Notes: generated by a model from the sequence alone, not told the origin. A stretch of 64,000 nucleotides of DNA from Flavobacterium panacagri (GCF_030378165.1 NZ_CP119766.1:186001-250000); one strand, 5' to 3'. Numbered from the stretch's first letter, positions 33,407 to 43,512 are shown. A program made the numbers and translations.

Positions 33407-34960
33407 ATGACACTTTACTCTTGGTTCGTATTTTTCTTAGCTGTACAGATCATTCATTTTCTTGGTACCTGGAAATTATATCAGGCAGCGGGAAGAAAAA
33501 GCTGGGAAGCTGCAGTTCCGGTATATAATTCGATTGTTTTAATGAAGATCATCGGACGCCCAACTTGGTGGACACTGCTTCTTTTTATTCCAATTATCAA
33601 CTTGATCATGTTTCCGGTTGTTTGGGTAGAAACTTTGAGAACATTTGGCAAAAAATCTACTTTAGATACTATTTTAGGGCTTTTCACTTTAGGTTTTTAT
33701 ATCTATTATGTAAATTATACTCAAAAATTAGAGTATCATAAGGATCGTAAATTAACTCCTGAAAACAAAACAGCAGACACAATCAGCTCGTTGCTTTTTG
33801 CTATTATTGTTGCCACTTTAGTACATACTTATGTGGTACAACCCTATACAATTCCGACATCATCTTTAGAGAAATCTTTATTAATTGGCGACTTCTTATT
33901 TGTGAGTAAAATAAACTATGGCCCAAGAGTTCCAATGACAACGGTAGCATTACCAATGGTTCACGACTCTATTCCATTAACTAAGAGTAAATCTTATTTA
34001 AGCTGGCCGCAATTACCTTATTTCAGACTTCCTGCCATTCAAAAAATAAAACGATGTGATATTGTCGTTTTCAACTGGCCTGTCGATACGGTTCACTATT
34101 TCTTTGAACCAAAAGGAAGACCAGGTGTTATCAAACCTATTGATAAAAAATCAAACTATGTTAAAAGATGTGTCGGTATTCCTGGAGACAGCCTATCTAT
34201 CAAAGACGGTTTTGTTTTCATTAATGGAAAAAAATTAGTTCTACCAGAAAGAGCCAAACCACAATATTCTTATTCTGTAGCACTGGATGGAAAAACTCCG
34301 ATTGATTTTGAAAGCTTATTCAAAGAATTAGACATAACAGATCCTGCAGGCTTTACATCTGAAAAAAGAGACACTCTTTATTTAGGTTCTTTAACAGAAG
34401 CAGGTGCTGAAAGATTTAAAAATACTCCGGGTGTAACTGCGGTAATTCGTAAAATTGACAGAACGAACGACAATAGAATTTTCCCGCATATCAATAAATG
34501 GAGCCAGGATAATATGGGGCCAATCTATATTCCTGAAACTGGAAAAACAGTTGCTTTAAACAATGAGTCACTTCCATTCTATAAAGAAATCATTACAAAT
34601 TACGAAGGAAATAAATTAGAGTTACAAGGTTCTAAATTTTTAATCAACGGAAAACCTGCAACTACTTATACTTTCAAACAAAATTATTACTGGATGATGG
34701 GAGACAACCGTCACAACTCTGAAGACAGCCGTTACTGGGGTTATGTTCCAGAAAACCATATTGTTGGAAAACCAGTATTTATTTGGATGAGCTGGGACAC
34801 TAACGGAAAAGGCATCAATAAAATTCGCTGGAGTAGAGTTTTCACTACTGTTGATGGTGAAGGTCAGCCACAGTCATACTTTAAATATTTCTTAATTGCT
34901 CTTGCCTTATATTTCGTTGGAGATTTTGTATGGAGAAAAAGAAGAGAAAATAAAGCATAA
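33407..34960 (+). CDS. lepB: Signal peptidase I, Bacteroidota two-part type
   Basis: 517 aa. An N-terminal membrane module (residues 1-105, AAVPVYNSIVLMKIIGRPTW, as in DUF5684) precedes the peptidase. Catalytic Ser153 in IPTSSLEKSL and Lys253 in NYVKRCVGIPGDSL are visible, and the signature GDNRHNSEDSRYWGYVP near 442-458. The region between is longer than in E. coli LepB. A last hydrophobic segment is near the C-terminus (LIALALYFVGDFVW). It cleaves signal peptides at the inner membrane. Confidence 0.95.
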   Translation: MTLYSWFVFFLAVQIIHFLGTWKLYQAAGRKSWEAAVPVYNSIVLMKIIGRPTWWTLLLFIPIINLIMFPVVWVETLRTFGKKSTLDTILGLFTLGFYIYYVNYTQKLEYHKDRKLTPENKTADTISSLLFAIIVATLVHTYVVQPYTIPTSSLEKSLLIGDFLFVSKINYGPRVPMTTVALPMVHDSIPLTKSKSYLSWPQLPYFRLPAIQKIKRCDIVVFNWPVDTVHYFFEPKGRPGVIKPIDKKSNYVKRCVGIPGDSLSIKDGFVFINGKKLVLPERAKPQYSYSVALDGKTPIDFESLFKELDITDPAGFTSEKRDTLYLGSLTEAGAERFKNTPGVTAVIRKIDRTNDNRIFPHINKWSQDNMGPIYIPETGKTVALNNESLPFYKEIITNYEGNKLELQGSKFLINGKPATTYTFKQNYYWMMGDNRHNSEDSRYWGYVPENHIVGKPVFIWMSWDTNGKGINKIRWSRVFTTVDGEGQPQSYFKYFLIALALYFVGDFVWRKRRENKA

Positions 34961-35011
34961 TTAAAAAAATGTTATTTTTGTTTGCTTCGCCTGTTCGAGC
35001 AAGCTCTTGAG

Positions 35012-35073
35012 TCAGGTTTCAAGTTTCACGTTCTTAACGTTAACTCGAAACCTGAAACATTTAAACCTGAAAC
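35012..35073. repeat. Short palindromic CAGGTTTC repeat
   Basis: TCAGGTTTC (35012-35020) is complementary to GAAACCTGA (35047-35055); AAACCTGAAAC recurs at 35064-35073. The word repeats with small changes between lepB and the WbqC gene. Confidence 0.6.
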
Positions 35074-35082
35074 AAAAACAAA

Positions 35083-35697
35083 ATGAATTCCTTACTACTT
35101 CCTACCTATTTTCCATCTATCAGTCATTTTGCTGTAATTGTACAATCTGACAAGATTACTTTTGAAATGGAAGATAATTTTCAGAAACAAACTAATAGAA
35201 ACAGAACCTATATCTATAGTCCAAACGGAATTCAATTATTAAATATTCCCGTTAAACATTCAAAGGAAGCACATCAGAAAACCAAAGACATTTTGATCGA
35301 AAATGAATTTGACTGGCAGAAACAACATTTTAAGTCTTTAGAAGCCGCTTACAGAAGCTCTCCTTTCTTCGAGTACTTTGAAGATGATATCGTTCCAATT
35401 TTCGAAAAAAAACACACTTTTTTAATGGATTTAAACTTTGAAGTATTAGAGATCGTAACAAAATGTCTTCGAATGAAGTTTGAATTCGGAAAAACAACTG
35501 AATATTTCCACGAAACACCTGATTTTTCTGATTTCAGATATTTAGCAAATGGAAAAAAAGACACTAATTCTTTTGAAAAATACACTCAGGTATTCGACGA
35601 CAAACATGGTTTTATCAATAACTTAAGCGTTTTGGATCTGCTTTTTAACGAAGGAAAATTTGCTGCAGATTATTTAAAGAATCAGAAAATAGTTTAA
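35083..35697 (+). CDS. WbqC-family protein
   Basis: 204 aa. LLPTYFPSISHFAVI at the N-terminus, NRNRTYIYSPNGIQLLNIPV and HFKSLEAAYRSSPFFEYFED fit the WbqC-like family, often found near sugar-nucleotide genes and thought to act in glycan assembly. In Flavobacteriia it regularly follows lepB. Cytoplasmic; enzymatic role not certain. Confidence 0.85.
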   Translation: MNSLLLPTYFPSISHFAVIVQSDKITFEMEDNFQKQTNRNRTYIYSPNGIQLLNIPVKHSKEAHQKTKDILIENEFDWQKQHFKSLEAAYRSSPFFEYFEDDIVPIFEKKHTFLMDLNFEVLEIVTKCLRMKFEFGKTTEYFHETPDFSDFRYLANGKKDTNSFEKYTQVFDDKHGFINNLSVLDLLFNEGKFAADYLKNQKIV

Positions 35698-35779
35698 GTT
35701 ATGAGTTAGAAGTTATGGATTATGAGTATTATTTAATTTTCAACATTTATTCATAACTTACAATAAAATAACTTCTAAC
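35696..35779. repeat. Interleaved inverted repeats (GTTAGAAGTTAT family)
   Basis: AAGTTATGA (35696-35704) is complementary to 35751-35759 and GTTAGAAGTTAT (35705-35716) to 35768-35779. The pairs cross rather than nest. Lies between convergent genes and starts at the WbqC stop codon. Confidence 0.65.
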
Positions 35780-35785
35780 ATCCCT

Positions 35786-36838
35786 CTAAAATTGATCGAT
35801 TGAAAGTCTTGTCATGATTGGATAATGATCTGAATTTTCAAAATCAGGAAAACTTTCAAACTGTTTTACTTTCATTTTGCTGTCAGTAAAAATATAGTCA
35901 ATTCGGGCTGGATAATATTTAAACTTATAAGTTGCTCCAAAGCCTTCTCCTGCTTCCTCAAAAGCATCTTTAAGTTTACCTTTAATGCTTCTATAAATAT
36001 ATGAAAACGCACTATTATTCATATCTCCGCAAATAATAATTGGGTATTTGCACTTTTTGATATGCTCTTTAAAAATTTCTGCCTGCTCTTGCTGCTGCTT
36101 GAAACTTTTACTGATTCGAGCATAAATACGCTGTGATTTCTTTTGATTTACATTATCAATATCATCAGAAATCTCACTTACATCTGGAGATATTTTAATG
36201 GACTGCAAATGCATATTGTAAACACGAATAATATCTTTTCCGCGTTTAATATCGGCATAAACCACATTATTATCTGACTTCGGAAAAACAATATTCCCTT
36301 CATCAATAATTGGAAATTTAGAAAAAATAGCCTGTCCTGTTTTTATCTTTTTTCCATCTATAAAAATATAGCGGTGCGGATATACTTTTAAATCTAAATG
36401 TGCTGAATTTGAATATTCCTGAATGCATAAGATATCAGGATCCTTTTCATCTATAAAAGCTTTTACATTCTCGGGAATATCGTCGCGATCCAGCCATTTA
36501 AAAACATTAAACAAGCGGACATTATAACTCATAACAGAGAAATCTTTTTCGTCCCGAACATATTCTTTAGCTGAAAATTTATAAAACTTATTTATAAACG
36601 TGATCCCAGTAAGCAAAACCAATCCAGATAAAATAAGACGTTTTTTAAACTGAATTGCCCAGTAAACAAAGAACAACCCATTTGCAACAAAAAAAGCAGG
36701 CATAAACAATGTAAGCACCGATAAAAGCGGAAAACTCTTAGGTGCTAAAAACGGCATGATATAAACACTGAATGTAAGCACAGTCAGCACTATATTCAAA
36801 AAGAACATTATCTTATTAAACCAAGAAAGGTTTTTCAT
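35786..36838 (-). CDS. Endonuclease/exonuclease/phosphatase-family membrane protein
   Basis: 350 aa. Three hydrophobic segments in the first 90 residues, then an EEP domain with VMSYNVRLFNVFKW, PDILCIQEYS, IICGDMNNSAFSYIYRS and the end motif NSDHYPIMTRL. The metal/phosphate residues (Asn, Glu, Asp-x-Asn, His) are present. Active site probably on the outer face of the membrane; a phospholipid or nucleotide phosphoesterase is possible. Confidence 0.9.
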   Translation of the reverse strand: MKNLSWFNKIMFFLNIVLTVLTFSVYIMPFLAPKSFPLLSVLTLFMPAFFVANGLFFVYWAIQFKKRLILSGLVLLTGITFINKFYKFSAKEYVRDEKDFSVMSYNVRLFNVFKWLDRDDIPENVKAFIDEKDPDILCIQEYSNSAHLDLKVYPHRYIFIDGKKIKTGQAIFSKFPIIDEGNIVFPKSDNNVVYADIKRGKDIIRVYNMHLQSIKISPDVSEISDDIDNVNQKKSQRIYARISKSFKQQQEQAEIFKEHIKKCKYPIIICGDMNNSAFSYIYRSIKGKLKDAFEEAGEGFGATYKFKYYPARIDYIFTDSKMKVKQFESFPDFENSDHYPIMTRLSIDQF

Positions 36839-36855
36839 ATCTGTCTCCTACAAGT

Positions 36856-37719
36856 TTATTTTCCAGCTTTAAATAAAAACTCTTTTTCTTCTTTTGTCAG
36901 ACAATCGTATCCAGACTGGCTTATCTTGTCTAATATCTCATCAATCTGTTGCTGCGTCTTGTCTTTAGTGACAATTCTTGATGTCGATTTCTGTGTAGGT
37001 TTTTGGTAATTTTTATGAACTTTTTTAAATGGGGTCGTAGGAGATTTTCTAAAAAGATTAGCAAAAAAGTCTAATGTTCTAGAAACAATGGTACTTAAAT
37101 CCGTACCGTTTTGTAGCAGCTTAATATAAATAAAGCCAAAAAAAGCTCCTGCAAGATGCGAAATATGTCCGCCCATATTGCCTGATCGCAATTGCACTAA
37201 ATCCAAAATCAAGATTACACCGGTTATATGCCAGAGCTTAACATTTCCAAACAGAAACAAACGAACATTCATTAGCGGAGAATAAGTTGTTGCTGCAACT
37301 AAAACCGCCATTATAGCAGCAGATGCTCCAACAATAGAAGCTGCGCTCCCTAAAACATAAAAACTCAAGGCAAAAATAATTCCAGCAAAAATGGCACTCA
37401 AAAAATACAATCCTAAATACTGCTTTTGAGTAAAAAAAGTTAAAAATAAATTACTCGCAAAATTCAGTACCATCATATTAAACAGCAAATGCAAAAAATC
37501 AAAATGAAAAAAAGCATACGTCAAAAACGTCCAAGGCTTAAATAAAAAAACTTGAGGATCTGAAGACAAAGCCAACCAGCTTGGATAATTAAATGCTCCA
37601 ACAAAACCTGGCCAGAAAAAAAGCAAAGAAACAATAAAGCACGCGACATTCCAATAGATAACACGCATTGCAATACCACCCAATCTATATTGTAATTTCA
37701 AATCGTCGAGAATATTCAT
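36856..37719 (-). CDS. Rhomboid-family intramembrane protease with C-terminal extension
   Basis: 287 aa, six hydrophobic segments. AFFHFDFLHLLFNMMVLNFA, the Ser motif IVGASAAIMA (usual GxSG here GASA) and the His in GHISHLAGAFFGF are present. After residue 210 comes a basic tail ending QQQIDEILDKISQSGYDCLT, a helical module found on Bacteroidota rhomboids (DUF6576-like). Lies next to a second rhomboid gene. Confidence 0.9.
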   Translation of the reverse strand: MNILDDLKLQYRLGGIAMRVIYWNVACFIVSLLFFWPGFVGAFNYPSWLALSSDPQVFLFKPWTFLTYAFFHFDFLHLLFNMMVLNFASNLFLTFFTQKQYLGLYFLSAIFAGIIFALSFYVLGSAASIVGASAAIMAVLVAATTYSPLMNVRLFLFGNVKLWHITGVILILDLVQLRSGNMGGHISHLAGAFFGFIYIKLLQNGTDLSTIVSRTLDFFANLFRKSPTTPFKKVHKNYQKPTQKSTSRIVTKDKTQQQIDEILDKISQSGYDCLTKEEKEFLFKAGK

Positions 37720-37762
37720 AGAAATTTCTTTTGGTTTTAGAATTTAAACTTAAAGTTAAAAA

Positions 37763-38512
37763 TTAATTCCAACGATTGTTATTAAACTGATTCTTTTTCC
37801 AGTACCACATCATTAAAAAACCAGTTATCGCACCTCCAACGTGAGCAAAATGTGCTATTCCTGTGCCGCCACCTCCGAACAAAGAAGTTCCTTTAACCCC
37901 TAAAAACAAATCAATTAACAAAAGTCCAGGAACAAAATATTTAGCTTTAATTGGAATTGGAATAAACATAAGCGCTAATTCAGCATTAGGAAACATAAAA
38001 GCAAAAGCAGTCAGCAAACCATAAATAGCTCCAGAAGCTCCTACAACTGTTCCGATATAAGCACTTGTAAACCCATCAAATTGAGCAGCGCTTACTAAAG
38101 TCTGCCATCTCGTATCTATTTTTCCTTGACTTAAAATATTTAAAATATCAGCCTTATGATAACCATTAGCAGTCAAGATATTAATTGTATCTTCAAAAAA
38201 GTAATAGTTTACCGCTGTGTGAAGTAACGCAGAACCTAAGCCACATGAGATATAAAAAAACAAAAACTTTTTACCTCCCCAAAAATGCTCTAAAGCAGAT
38301 CCAAAAGAAACCAACGCAAACATATTAAATGCAATATGCATAATCCCGCCATGCATAAACATATGCGTAATAGGCTGCCACACTTGAAAACTTGGATTTT
38401 CTGGAAAGAACATCGCAAGATACTCGTAAGATATTGGCACTAACTGAGAACCAATAAAAAATATAATATTAATAATTAGCAGTTGTTTAACCACTGGAGT
38501 CATATTCATCAT
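37763..38512 (-). CDS. Rhomboid-family intramembrane serine protease
   Basis: 249 aa with six membrane segments. MFMHGGIMHIAFNMFALVSF, VVGASGAIYGLLTAF (Ser in GASG) and HFAHVGGAITGFLMM (His) supply the catalytic dyad. Its ATG overlaps the mutL stop by four bases, so it is probably translated with mutL. A paralogue follows 43 bases on. Confidence 0.92.
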   Translation of the reverse strand: MMNMTPVVKQLLIINIIFFIGSQLVPISYEYLAMFFPENPSFQVWQPITHMFMHGGIMHIAFNMFALVSFGSALEHFWGGKKFLFFYISCGLGSALLHTAVNYYFFEDTINILTANGYHKADILNILSQGKIDTRWQTLVSAAQFDGFTSAYIGTVVGASGAIYGLLTAFAFMFPNAELALMFIPIPIKAKYFVPGLLLIDLFLGVKGTSLFGGGGTGIAHFAHVGGAITGFLMMWYWKKNQFNNNRWN

Positions 38513-40458
38513 AAAGCAAACTTTTTATCTATATCTTCCACACGCATCGTAATGAAAGTAGGTTTTTGAAAAGGTGAAATATTGGGATCTTTACAAGCAA
38601 ACAAACCGTTTACCAAATTATCTTGTTCTTTTTCTGTTAAATAAGATCCTGTTTTAACCGCTAAACTTTTAGCCATTGATTTGGCAATGGTATCATTCTG
38701 ACTGTAACTATTGGCTGGAATTCCATCTTGTAAATCGCTCAATAATTGTTCAATTACCAGAGACACTTCGCTTTCAGTAATATTTACAGGAATTCCTGAC
38801 ACTACTAAATGCTCCGTTTTTGAATCATCAAAAACAAATCCAGTCGTTTCCAGAGATGGTTTTAACTCTTCTATCTGTTTCATTTCTGAAGCAGAATAAA
38901 ACAAATCTAATGGAAATAATAACTGCTGGCTCGAGGCTTGATTTACTGTCATATTCAGCAAAAACTGCTCATACAAAATACGCTGATGTGCACGCTGCTG
39001 ATCCACAATGATCATTCCCGATTTAATTGGCGAAACAATATATTTTTTATGAATCTGATAGGTTTTCTGAGTCGCCTGCTCCACTTCGTCATCATTAAAC
39101 AAAGAAGACGTTACTTCTTCATTTTCGAATGTAAATGGAGAACTTTCTATGGTTTCAGGATTTTCTGTATCCAAACCAACATATAAACTTTCCCAGCTTG
39201 CTGTTGGCTCTACTCGTTTAGAATAACCTGAATACGAAGAACTGGAACTTGACCCCGAACCTGAATAAGACGACGATGAAGATCCCGAGCTATAACTTCC
39301 AGAACTGGATCCAGAACCCGCTTTAGTATAATGCTGATTAGTCTTATCATCTGTAAAAGGATTGAATGTTCCATCAACTTGAATGGTTGGAATTCCTACT
39401 TCAACATCTTTATAATGATAAGGCGTATCCAAATTAGAATCCCGGTCAAAATCTAAAACAGGCGCAACATTAAATTGTCCTAAACTATGTTTAATTGAAG
39501 CTCTCAAAATCGCATACAAAGCCGATTCATCATCAAATTTAATTTCTGTTTTAGTTGGATGAATATTGATATCGATTGTATTTGGAGGAACTTGCAGATA
39601 CAAGAAATAACTTGGCTGAGAACCATCTTTTAATAAACCTTCGTAAGCAGCCATAACTGCATGATGCAGATAACCGCTTTTAATAAAACGATCGTTTACA
39701 AAAAAGAACTGCTCTCCCCTATTTTTCTTTGCAAATTCAGGCTTACAAACAAACCCCTGTATATTTATAATATCAGTATCTTCATTTACTGGCACTAGTT
39801 TTTCATTGGTTTTACCAGACATAATTCCCACAATTCTCTGACGATAACCTGCAGCAGGAAGATTATACATCTCACTTCCATTATGATAAAAGCTAAAATG
39901 GATATTAGGATGCGCCAACGCTACACGCTGAAACTCATCCATGACATGACGAAATTCAACTGTATCTGATTTTAAGAAATTACGACGGGCTGGAATATTA
40001 TAAAATAAATTTTTAACCGCAAATGAAGTCCCTTTAGGTAAAACAGCCACTTCCTGCGAAACAAATTTACTTCCTTCGATTACAATATGCGTTCCTAGTT
40101 CGTCTTGTTCTTGTTTGGTTTTCATTTCCATGTGCGCAATCGCCGCAATAGAAGCCAAAGCTTCTCCACGAAAACCTTTTGTTCCAAGTGAAAATAAATC
40201 TTCAGCCTGGCGAATTTTTGAAGTAGCATGACGGGCAAAACACAAACGCGCATCGGTAACGGTCATTCCAACACCATTATCAATAACCTGCACCAGCGAT
40301 TTACCAGCGTCTTTTATAATCAATTTAATATCGGTTGCTTTTGCATCAACGGCATTTTCTAACAATTCTTTTACAACTGAAGCGGGTCTTTGAACCACCT
40401 CTCCAGCAGCAATTTGGTTAGCAACGTGATCAGGAAGCAATTGAATAATACTCGACAT
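38509..40458 (-). CDS. mutL: DNA mismatch repair protein MutL
   Basis: 649 aa. N-terminal GHKL ATPase with ELLENAVDAKAT, DNGVGM, and TKGFRGEALASIAAI. A low-complexity Ser/Gly/Tyr linker spans 381-413. In the C-terminal domain the endonuclease motif DQHA(x)2E(x)4E is altered: DQQRAHQRILYE at 486-497 lacks the key His and Glu. It couples mismatch recognition to repair; endonuclease activity is therefore doubtful. Confidence 0.95.
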   Translation of the reverse strand: MSSIIQLLPDHVANQIAAGEVVQRPASVVKELLENAVDAKATDIKLIIKDAGKSLVQVIDNGVGMTVTDARLCFARHATSKIRQAEDLFSLGTKGFRGEALASIAAIAHMEMKTKQEQDELGTHIVIEGSKFVSQEVAVLPKGTSFAVKNLFYNIPARRNFLKSDTVEFRHVMDEFQRVALAHPNIHFSFYHNGSEMYNLPAAGYRQRIVGIMSGKTNEKLVPVNEDTDIINIQGFVCKPEFAKKNRGEQFFFVNDRFIKSGYLHHAVMAAYEGLLKDGSQPSYFLYLQVPPNTIDINIHPTKTEIKFDDESALYAILRASIKHSLGQFNVAPVLDFDRDSNLDTPYHYKDVEVGIPTIQVDGTFNPFTDDKTNQHYTKAGSGSSSGSYSSGSSSSSYSGSGSSSSSSYSGYSKRVEPTASWESLYVGLDTENPETIESSPFTFENEEVTSSLFNDDEVEQATQKTYQIHKKYIVSPIKSGMIIVDQQRAHQRILYEQFLLNMTVNQASSQQLLFPLDLFYSASEMKQIEELKPSLETTGFVFDDSKTEHLVVSGIPVNITESEVSLVIEQLLSDLQDGIPANSYSQNDTIAKSMAKSLAVKTGSYLTEKEQDNLVNGLFACKDPNISPFQKPTFITMRVEDIDKKFAL

Positions 40459-40567
40459 TAAGCAAAAATAGTTTTAGAGTTTAGATTAGTTTGTATAAAC
40501 CAAGAAATACAAATTTAATGAATTTTGGTTGTCTTTTAGAAGAAGAGGTATCATAAAAAAAACAAAA

Positions 40568-40599
40568 AAACCTATACCGTTATGACACAGTATAGGTTT
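40568..40599 (-). terminator. Terminator of ribH
   Basis: AAACCTATAC (40568) pairs with GTATAGGTTT (40590-40599); A-run and T-run flanks, just past the ribH stop on the minus strand. Confidence 0.8.
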
Positions 40600-40623
40600 A
40601 AATATTTTTAAAACAATTGTGTT

Positions 40624-41196
40624 TTATTCGTTTTCTATTTTTCTAGGAGAATCTTCTATTTGAAGCGCTCCCGAAGTTAACAATGGTTGATTAAAAGCGT
40701 GTGAAATCGAAGCCTGCTGACGAATGTAAGCCATTTTTATCGCTGCAATTGCAGCTTCAGTCCCTTTATTTCCGTGAACTCCACCGCTTCTGTCGATAGA
40801 TTGCTGCATATTATTATCTGTTAAAACACAGAAAATAACTGGGATATCCGTTTGCACATTTAAATCTTTGATTCCTTGTGTAACGCCTTCGCAAACAAAA
40901 TCAAAATGTTTTGTTTCTCCTTGGATAACACATCCAATTACGATTACCGCATCAACATTTTGAGTCTGAAGCATTTTTTTTGCTCCATAAATCAACTCAA
41001 AACTTCCAGGAACATTCCAGCGGATAATTTGCTGAGCTGGAACATCACAATCAATTAAAGCATCAAAAGCACCATTATAAAGTCCTTCTGTTATAGTATC
41101 ATTCCATTCAGAAACAACAATCCCAAATCGAAAGTCTTTCGCATTTGGGATTGTGTTTTTATCGTATTCTGATAGATTTTTATTTTCAGTAGCCAT
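40624..41196 (-). CDS. ribH: 6,7-dimethyl-8-ribityllumazine synthase
   Basis: 190 aa. FRFGIVVSEWNDTITEGLYNG, RWNVPGSFELIYGAKKM, VIGCVIQGETKHFDFVCEGV and SGGVHGNKGTEAAIAAIKMA are standard. It condenses the ribitylamino-pyrimidinedione and dihydroxybutanone phosphate in riboflavin synthesis, usually as a 60-mer or pentamer. A somewhat long C-terminal tail follows. Confidence 0.96.
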   Translation of the reverse strand: MATENKNLSEYDKNTIPNAKDFRFGIVVSEWNDTITEGLYNGAFDALIDCDVPAQQIIRWNVPGSFELIYGAKKMLQTQNVDAVIVIGCVIQGETKHFDFVCEGVTQGIKDLNVQTDIPVIFCVLTDNNMQQSIDRSGGVHGNKGTEAAIAAIKMAYIRQQASISHAFNQPLLTSGALQIEDSPRKIENE

Positions 41197-41287
41197 CTGT
41201 AATATTTTAGATTTTTGATTTAGTCCCGAAATGTCAGGAAGATTCTTAACTACAAATCTACAATCTTAAATCTAAAGTCTAAAATTT

Positions 41288-42070
41288 TTATTGTGCTAAT
41301 CCAATCAAAGCATCAACAAGAGCTGCTTCTGGAGTACTGTCGTAATTATCTTTAATATCATTGAAATATTTCAATGCATCTTCTTTCTGACCTAAAGCTA
41401 AAGCTGTTTTTCCAGCTTTCAACAAGAAACGAGGTGTAGTGAAATCATTTTTGTTAGACTCAGCTGCTTTAATATAGTAAGACAAAGCTTCTTTTTGGTT
41501 GTTTTTTTGAGAATAAGCATCTCCAATTGCACCTTTAGCCAAAGCACTTAAGATTACATCCTCCGATTTAAACTCACCTAAATATTTAATTGCCTCATCA
41601 AATTTACCAGTATTCAAGTAAGCAATACCAGCATAATAGTTTGCTAAATTTCCAGCATCAGTTCCAGAATATTCGTCAGCAATTTTAATAAATCCGAATT
41701 TACCTTCTGAACCGTTTAATGATAATTTGAATAATGAATCACTTGAAACACCATTTACTGCTTTTTCAAAGTTTTGCTGAGCAACAAACATTTCGCTAGC
41801 CGCTTCATCTTGTTTAGGAGTTGCAATGAATTTTTGGTAAGCCAAATATCCAATTGTAGCAACAGCAATACCAGCCACTAAACCAATAATGATTTTTTGA
41901 TTTTTAGCCACCCAATCCTCAGTTTTTGAAGCCGTTTCATCTAATTTTGAGAAAACCCCAGCTGTTGTGCTGTCTTTTTCGTCAATAACTACTTGTTGTT
42001 CTTCAGTAACCGCTTCTTTTACTTCCTTTTCTTTTGGTGTCTTATATCCTCTTTTATTGTAAGTTGCCAT
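41288..42070 (-). CDS. TPR-containing membrane-anchored protein
   Basis: 260 aa. A Lys/Glu-rich N-terminus is followed by one membrane helix (IIIGLVAGIAVATIGYLAYQ, near residue 60) and four TPR-like repeats (NLANYYAGIAYLNTGKFDEA, AKGAIGDAYSQKNNQKEAL). Similar to YfgM/tetratricopeptide proteins that act as periplasmic chaperone partners. Upstream of and co-directional with ribH. Confidence 0.85.
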   Translation of the reverse strand: MATYNKRGYKTPKEKEVKEAVTEEQQVVIDEKDSTTAGVFSKLDETASKTEDWVAKNQKIIIGLVAGIAVATIGYLAYQKFIATPKQDEAASEMFVAQQNFEKAVNGVSSDSLFKLSLNGSEGKFGFIKIADEYSGTDAGNLANYYAGIAYLNTGKFDEAIKYLGEFKSEDVILSALAKGAIGDAYSQKNNQKEALSYYIKAAESNKNDFTTPRFLLKAGKTALALGQKEDALKYFNDIKDNYDSTPEAALVDALIGLAQ

Positions 42071-42311
42071 TTAAAATTTATTTAGTGAACGGCAAAAATA
42101 AAATTTTTCTTGAAACTGAGGTAAAAAAATTCAATTTTATCACTATTTTAAAAGAAATATTTTCATAATCCATTTTCTCTTCCGCGAAAGCGATAAAATA
42201 AAAGAACCTTAAACTTCTCCAAATCCAATTATATCGATAATTTTCGGTAATTTGCACCCTCAAATTTTCACTGCCAAAAAACAGTAATTTTTACACCTGG
42301 AGTTCCTAAAA

Positions 42312-43391
42312 ATGCATCTTAACAAAATTTCATTATTCAATTATAAAAACTTTTCCGAGGCAAGTTTTGATTTCGACATCAAAATCAATTGTTTCGTGGG
42401 TAAAAACGGTATCGGAAAAACCAATGTTCTGGATGCTATTTACCATCTGGCTTACGGAAAAAGTTATTTTAATCCGCTGGCAGTTCAAAACATCAAACAT
42501 GGTGAAGAGTTTTTTGTAATTGATGCTGAACTGGAAAAGAATGAGAGAACGGAGCAGATTGTATGCAGTCTAAAAAAGGGACAAAAAAAGGTTTTAAAAC
42601 GAAATGGAAAAGCTTACGATAAATTCTCTGATCATATTGGTTTTATTCCGCTGGTAATTATTTCACCTGCTGATAGAGATTTAATTATTGAAGGAAGCGA
42701 AACGCGTCGTAAATTTATGGACAGTGTAATTTCGCAGTTAGATTCGACTTATTTGCATCAACTTATTCAATATCAAAAAGTCATTGTACAGCGAAATGCT
42801 CTTTTAAAATATTTTGCCCTCAATCATACTTTCGATAATGATACCTTATCTATATATAATGAGCAATTAAATGAATATGGAAAATCGATATTTGAAAAAC
42901 GAAAAGATTTCTTAGAACAATTTATACCTATATTTAATATACACCATCAAGCCATAACGGGATCTGAAGAATCGGTTCAATTGGTTTATGAAAGTCATTT
43001 GTTCGAAAAAGATTTACTAACACTTTTACAGGAAAACATTAATAAAGATCGTGCACTGCATTACACAACTGTCGGAACTCATAAAGACGATTTATCTTTT
43101 GAAATTGATTCGCATCCGATAAAAAAATTCGGATCGCAGGGACAACAGAAATCTTTTTTGATTGCTTTGAAATTGGCTCAATTCGAATTTCTAAAAAAAC
43201 AAAGCGGTGTAAAACCAATTCTTTTGTTTGATGATATTTTTGACAAATTGGACGAAACCCGTGTTGCCAAAATTGTAGAAATGGTAAACAGCGAAACTTT
43301 TGGCCAGCTTTTTATTTCGGATACGCACCCTGAACGAACAGAAGCAATTGTAAAATCTACCCATCAGACTTATAAGATTTTTAATTTGTAA
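42312..43391 (+). CDS. recF: DNA replication/repair protein RecF
   Basis: 359 aa. N-terminal [14 protein letters not shown], Walker [16 protein letters not shown], signature [17 protein letters not shown] and Walker [14 protein letters not shown]. RecF loads RecA at gaps with RecOR. It is divergent from the TPR gene and not linked to dnaA or gyrB. Confidence 0.95.
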   Translation: MHLNKISLFNYKNFSEASFDFDIKINCFVGKNGIGKTNVLDAIYHLAYGKSYFNPLAVQNIKHGEEFFVIDAELEKNERTEQIVCSLKKGQKKVLKRNGKAYDKFSDHIGFIPLVIISPADRDLIIEGSETRRKFMDSVISQLDSTYLHQLIQYQKVIVQRNALLKYFALNHTFDNDTLSIYNEQLNEYGKSIFEKRKDFLEQFIPIFNIHHQAITGSEESVQLVYESHLFEKDLLTLLQENINKDRALHYTTVGTHKDDLSFEIDSHPIKKFGSQGQQKSFLIALKLAQFEFLKKQSGVKPILLFDDIFDKLDETRVAKIVEMVNSETFGQLFISDTHPERTEAIVKSTHQTYKIFNL

Positions 43392-43512
43392 TTTTTCTTT
43401 CTGAAAAATTGATATAATTTGTATCAGCTTTCTGCATTAATCCCAAATTAGAAATCACTAAATTAGCCTGAACAAAACTTAAAAAACAACTGCAATAAAT
43501 ATTATAAGGAAT

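Noticed and set aside
35018..35034. Possible half parS (GTTTCACG) downstream of parB
   Set aside because: Only one half is present and it is part of the local CAGGTTTCAAGTTTCA repeat; a parS needs a full GTTTCACGTGAAAC-like palindrome.
41197..41287. FMN riboswitch upstream of ribH
   Set aside because: No conserved FMN aptamer elements; the spacer has only repeat words (AAATCTAAAGTCTAAAAT-like).
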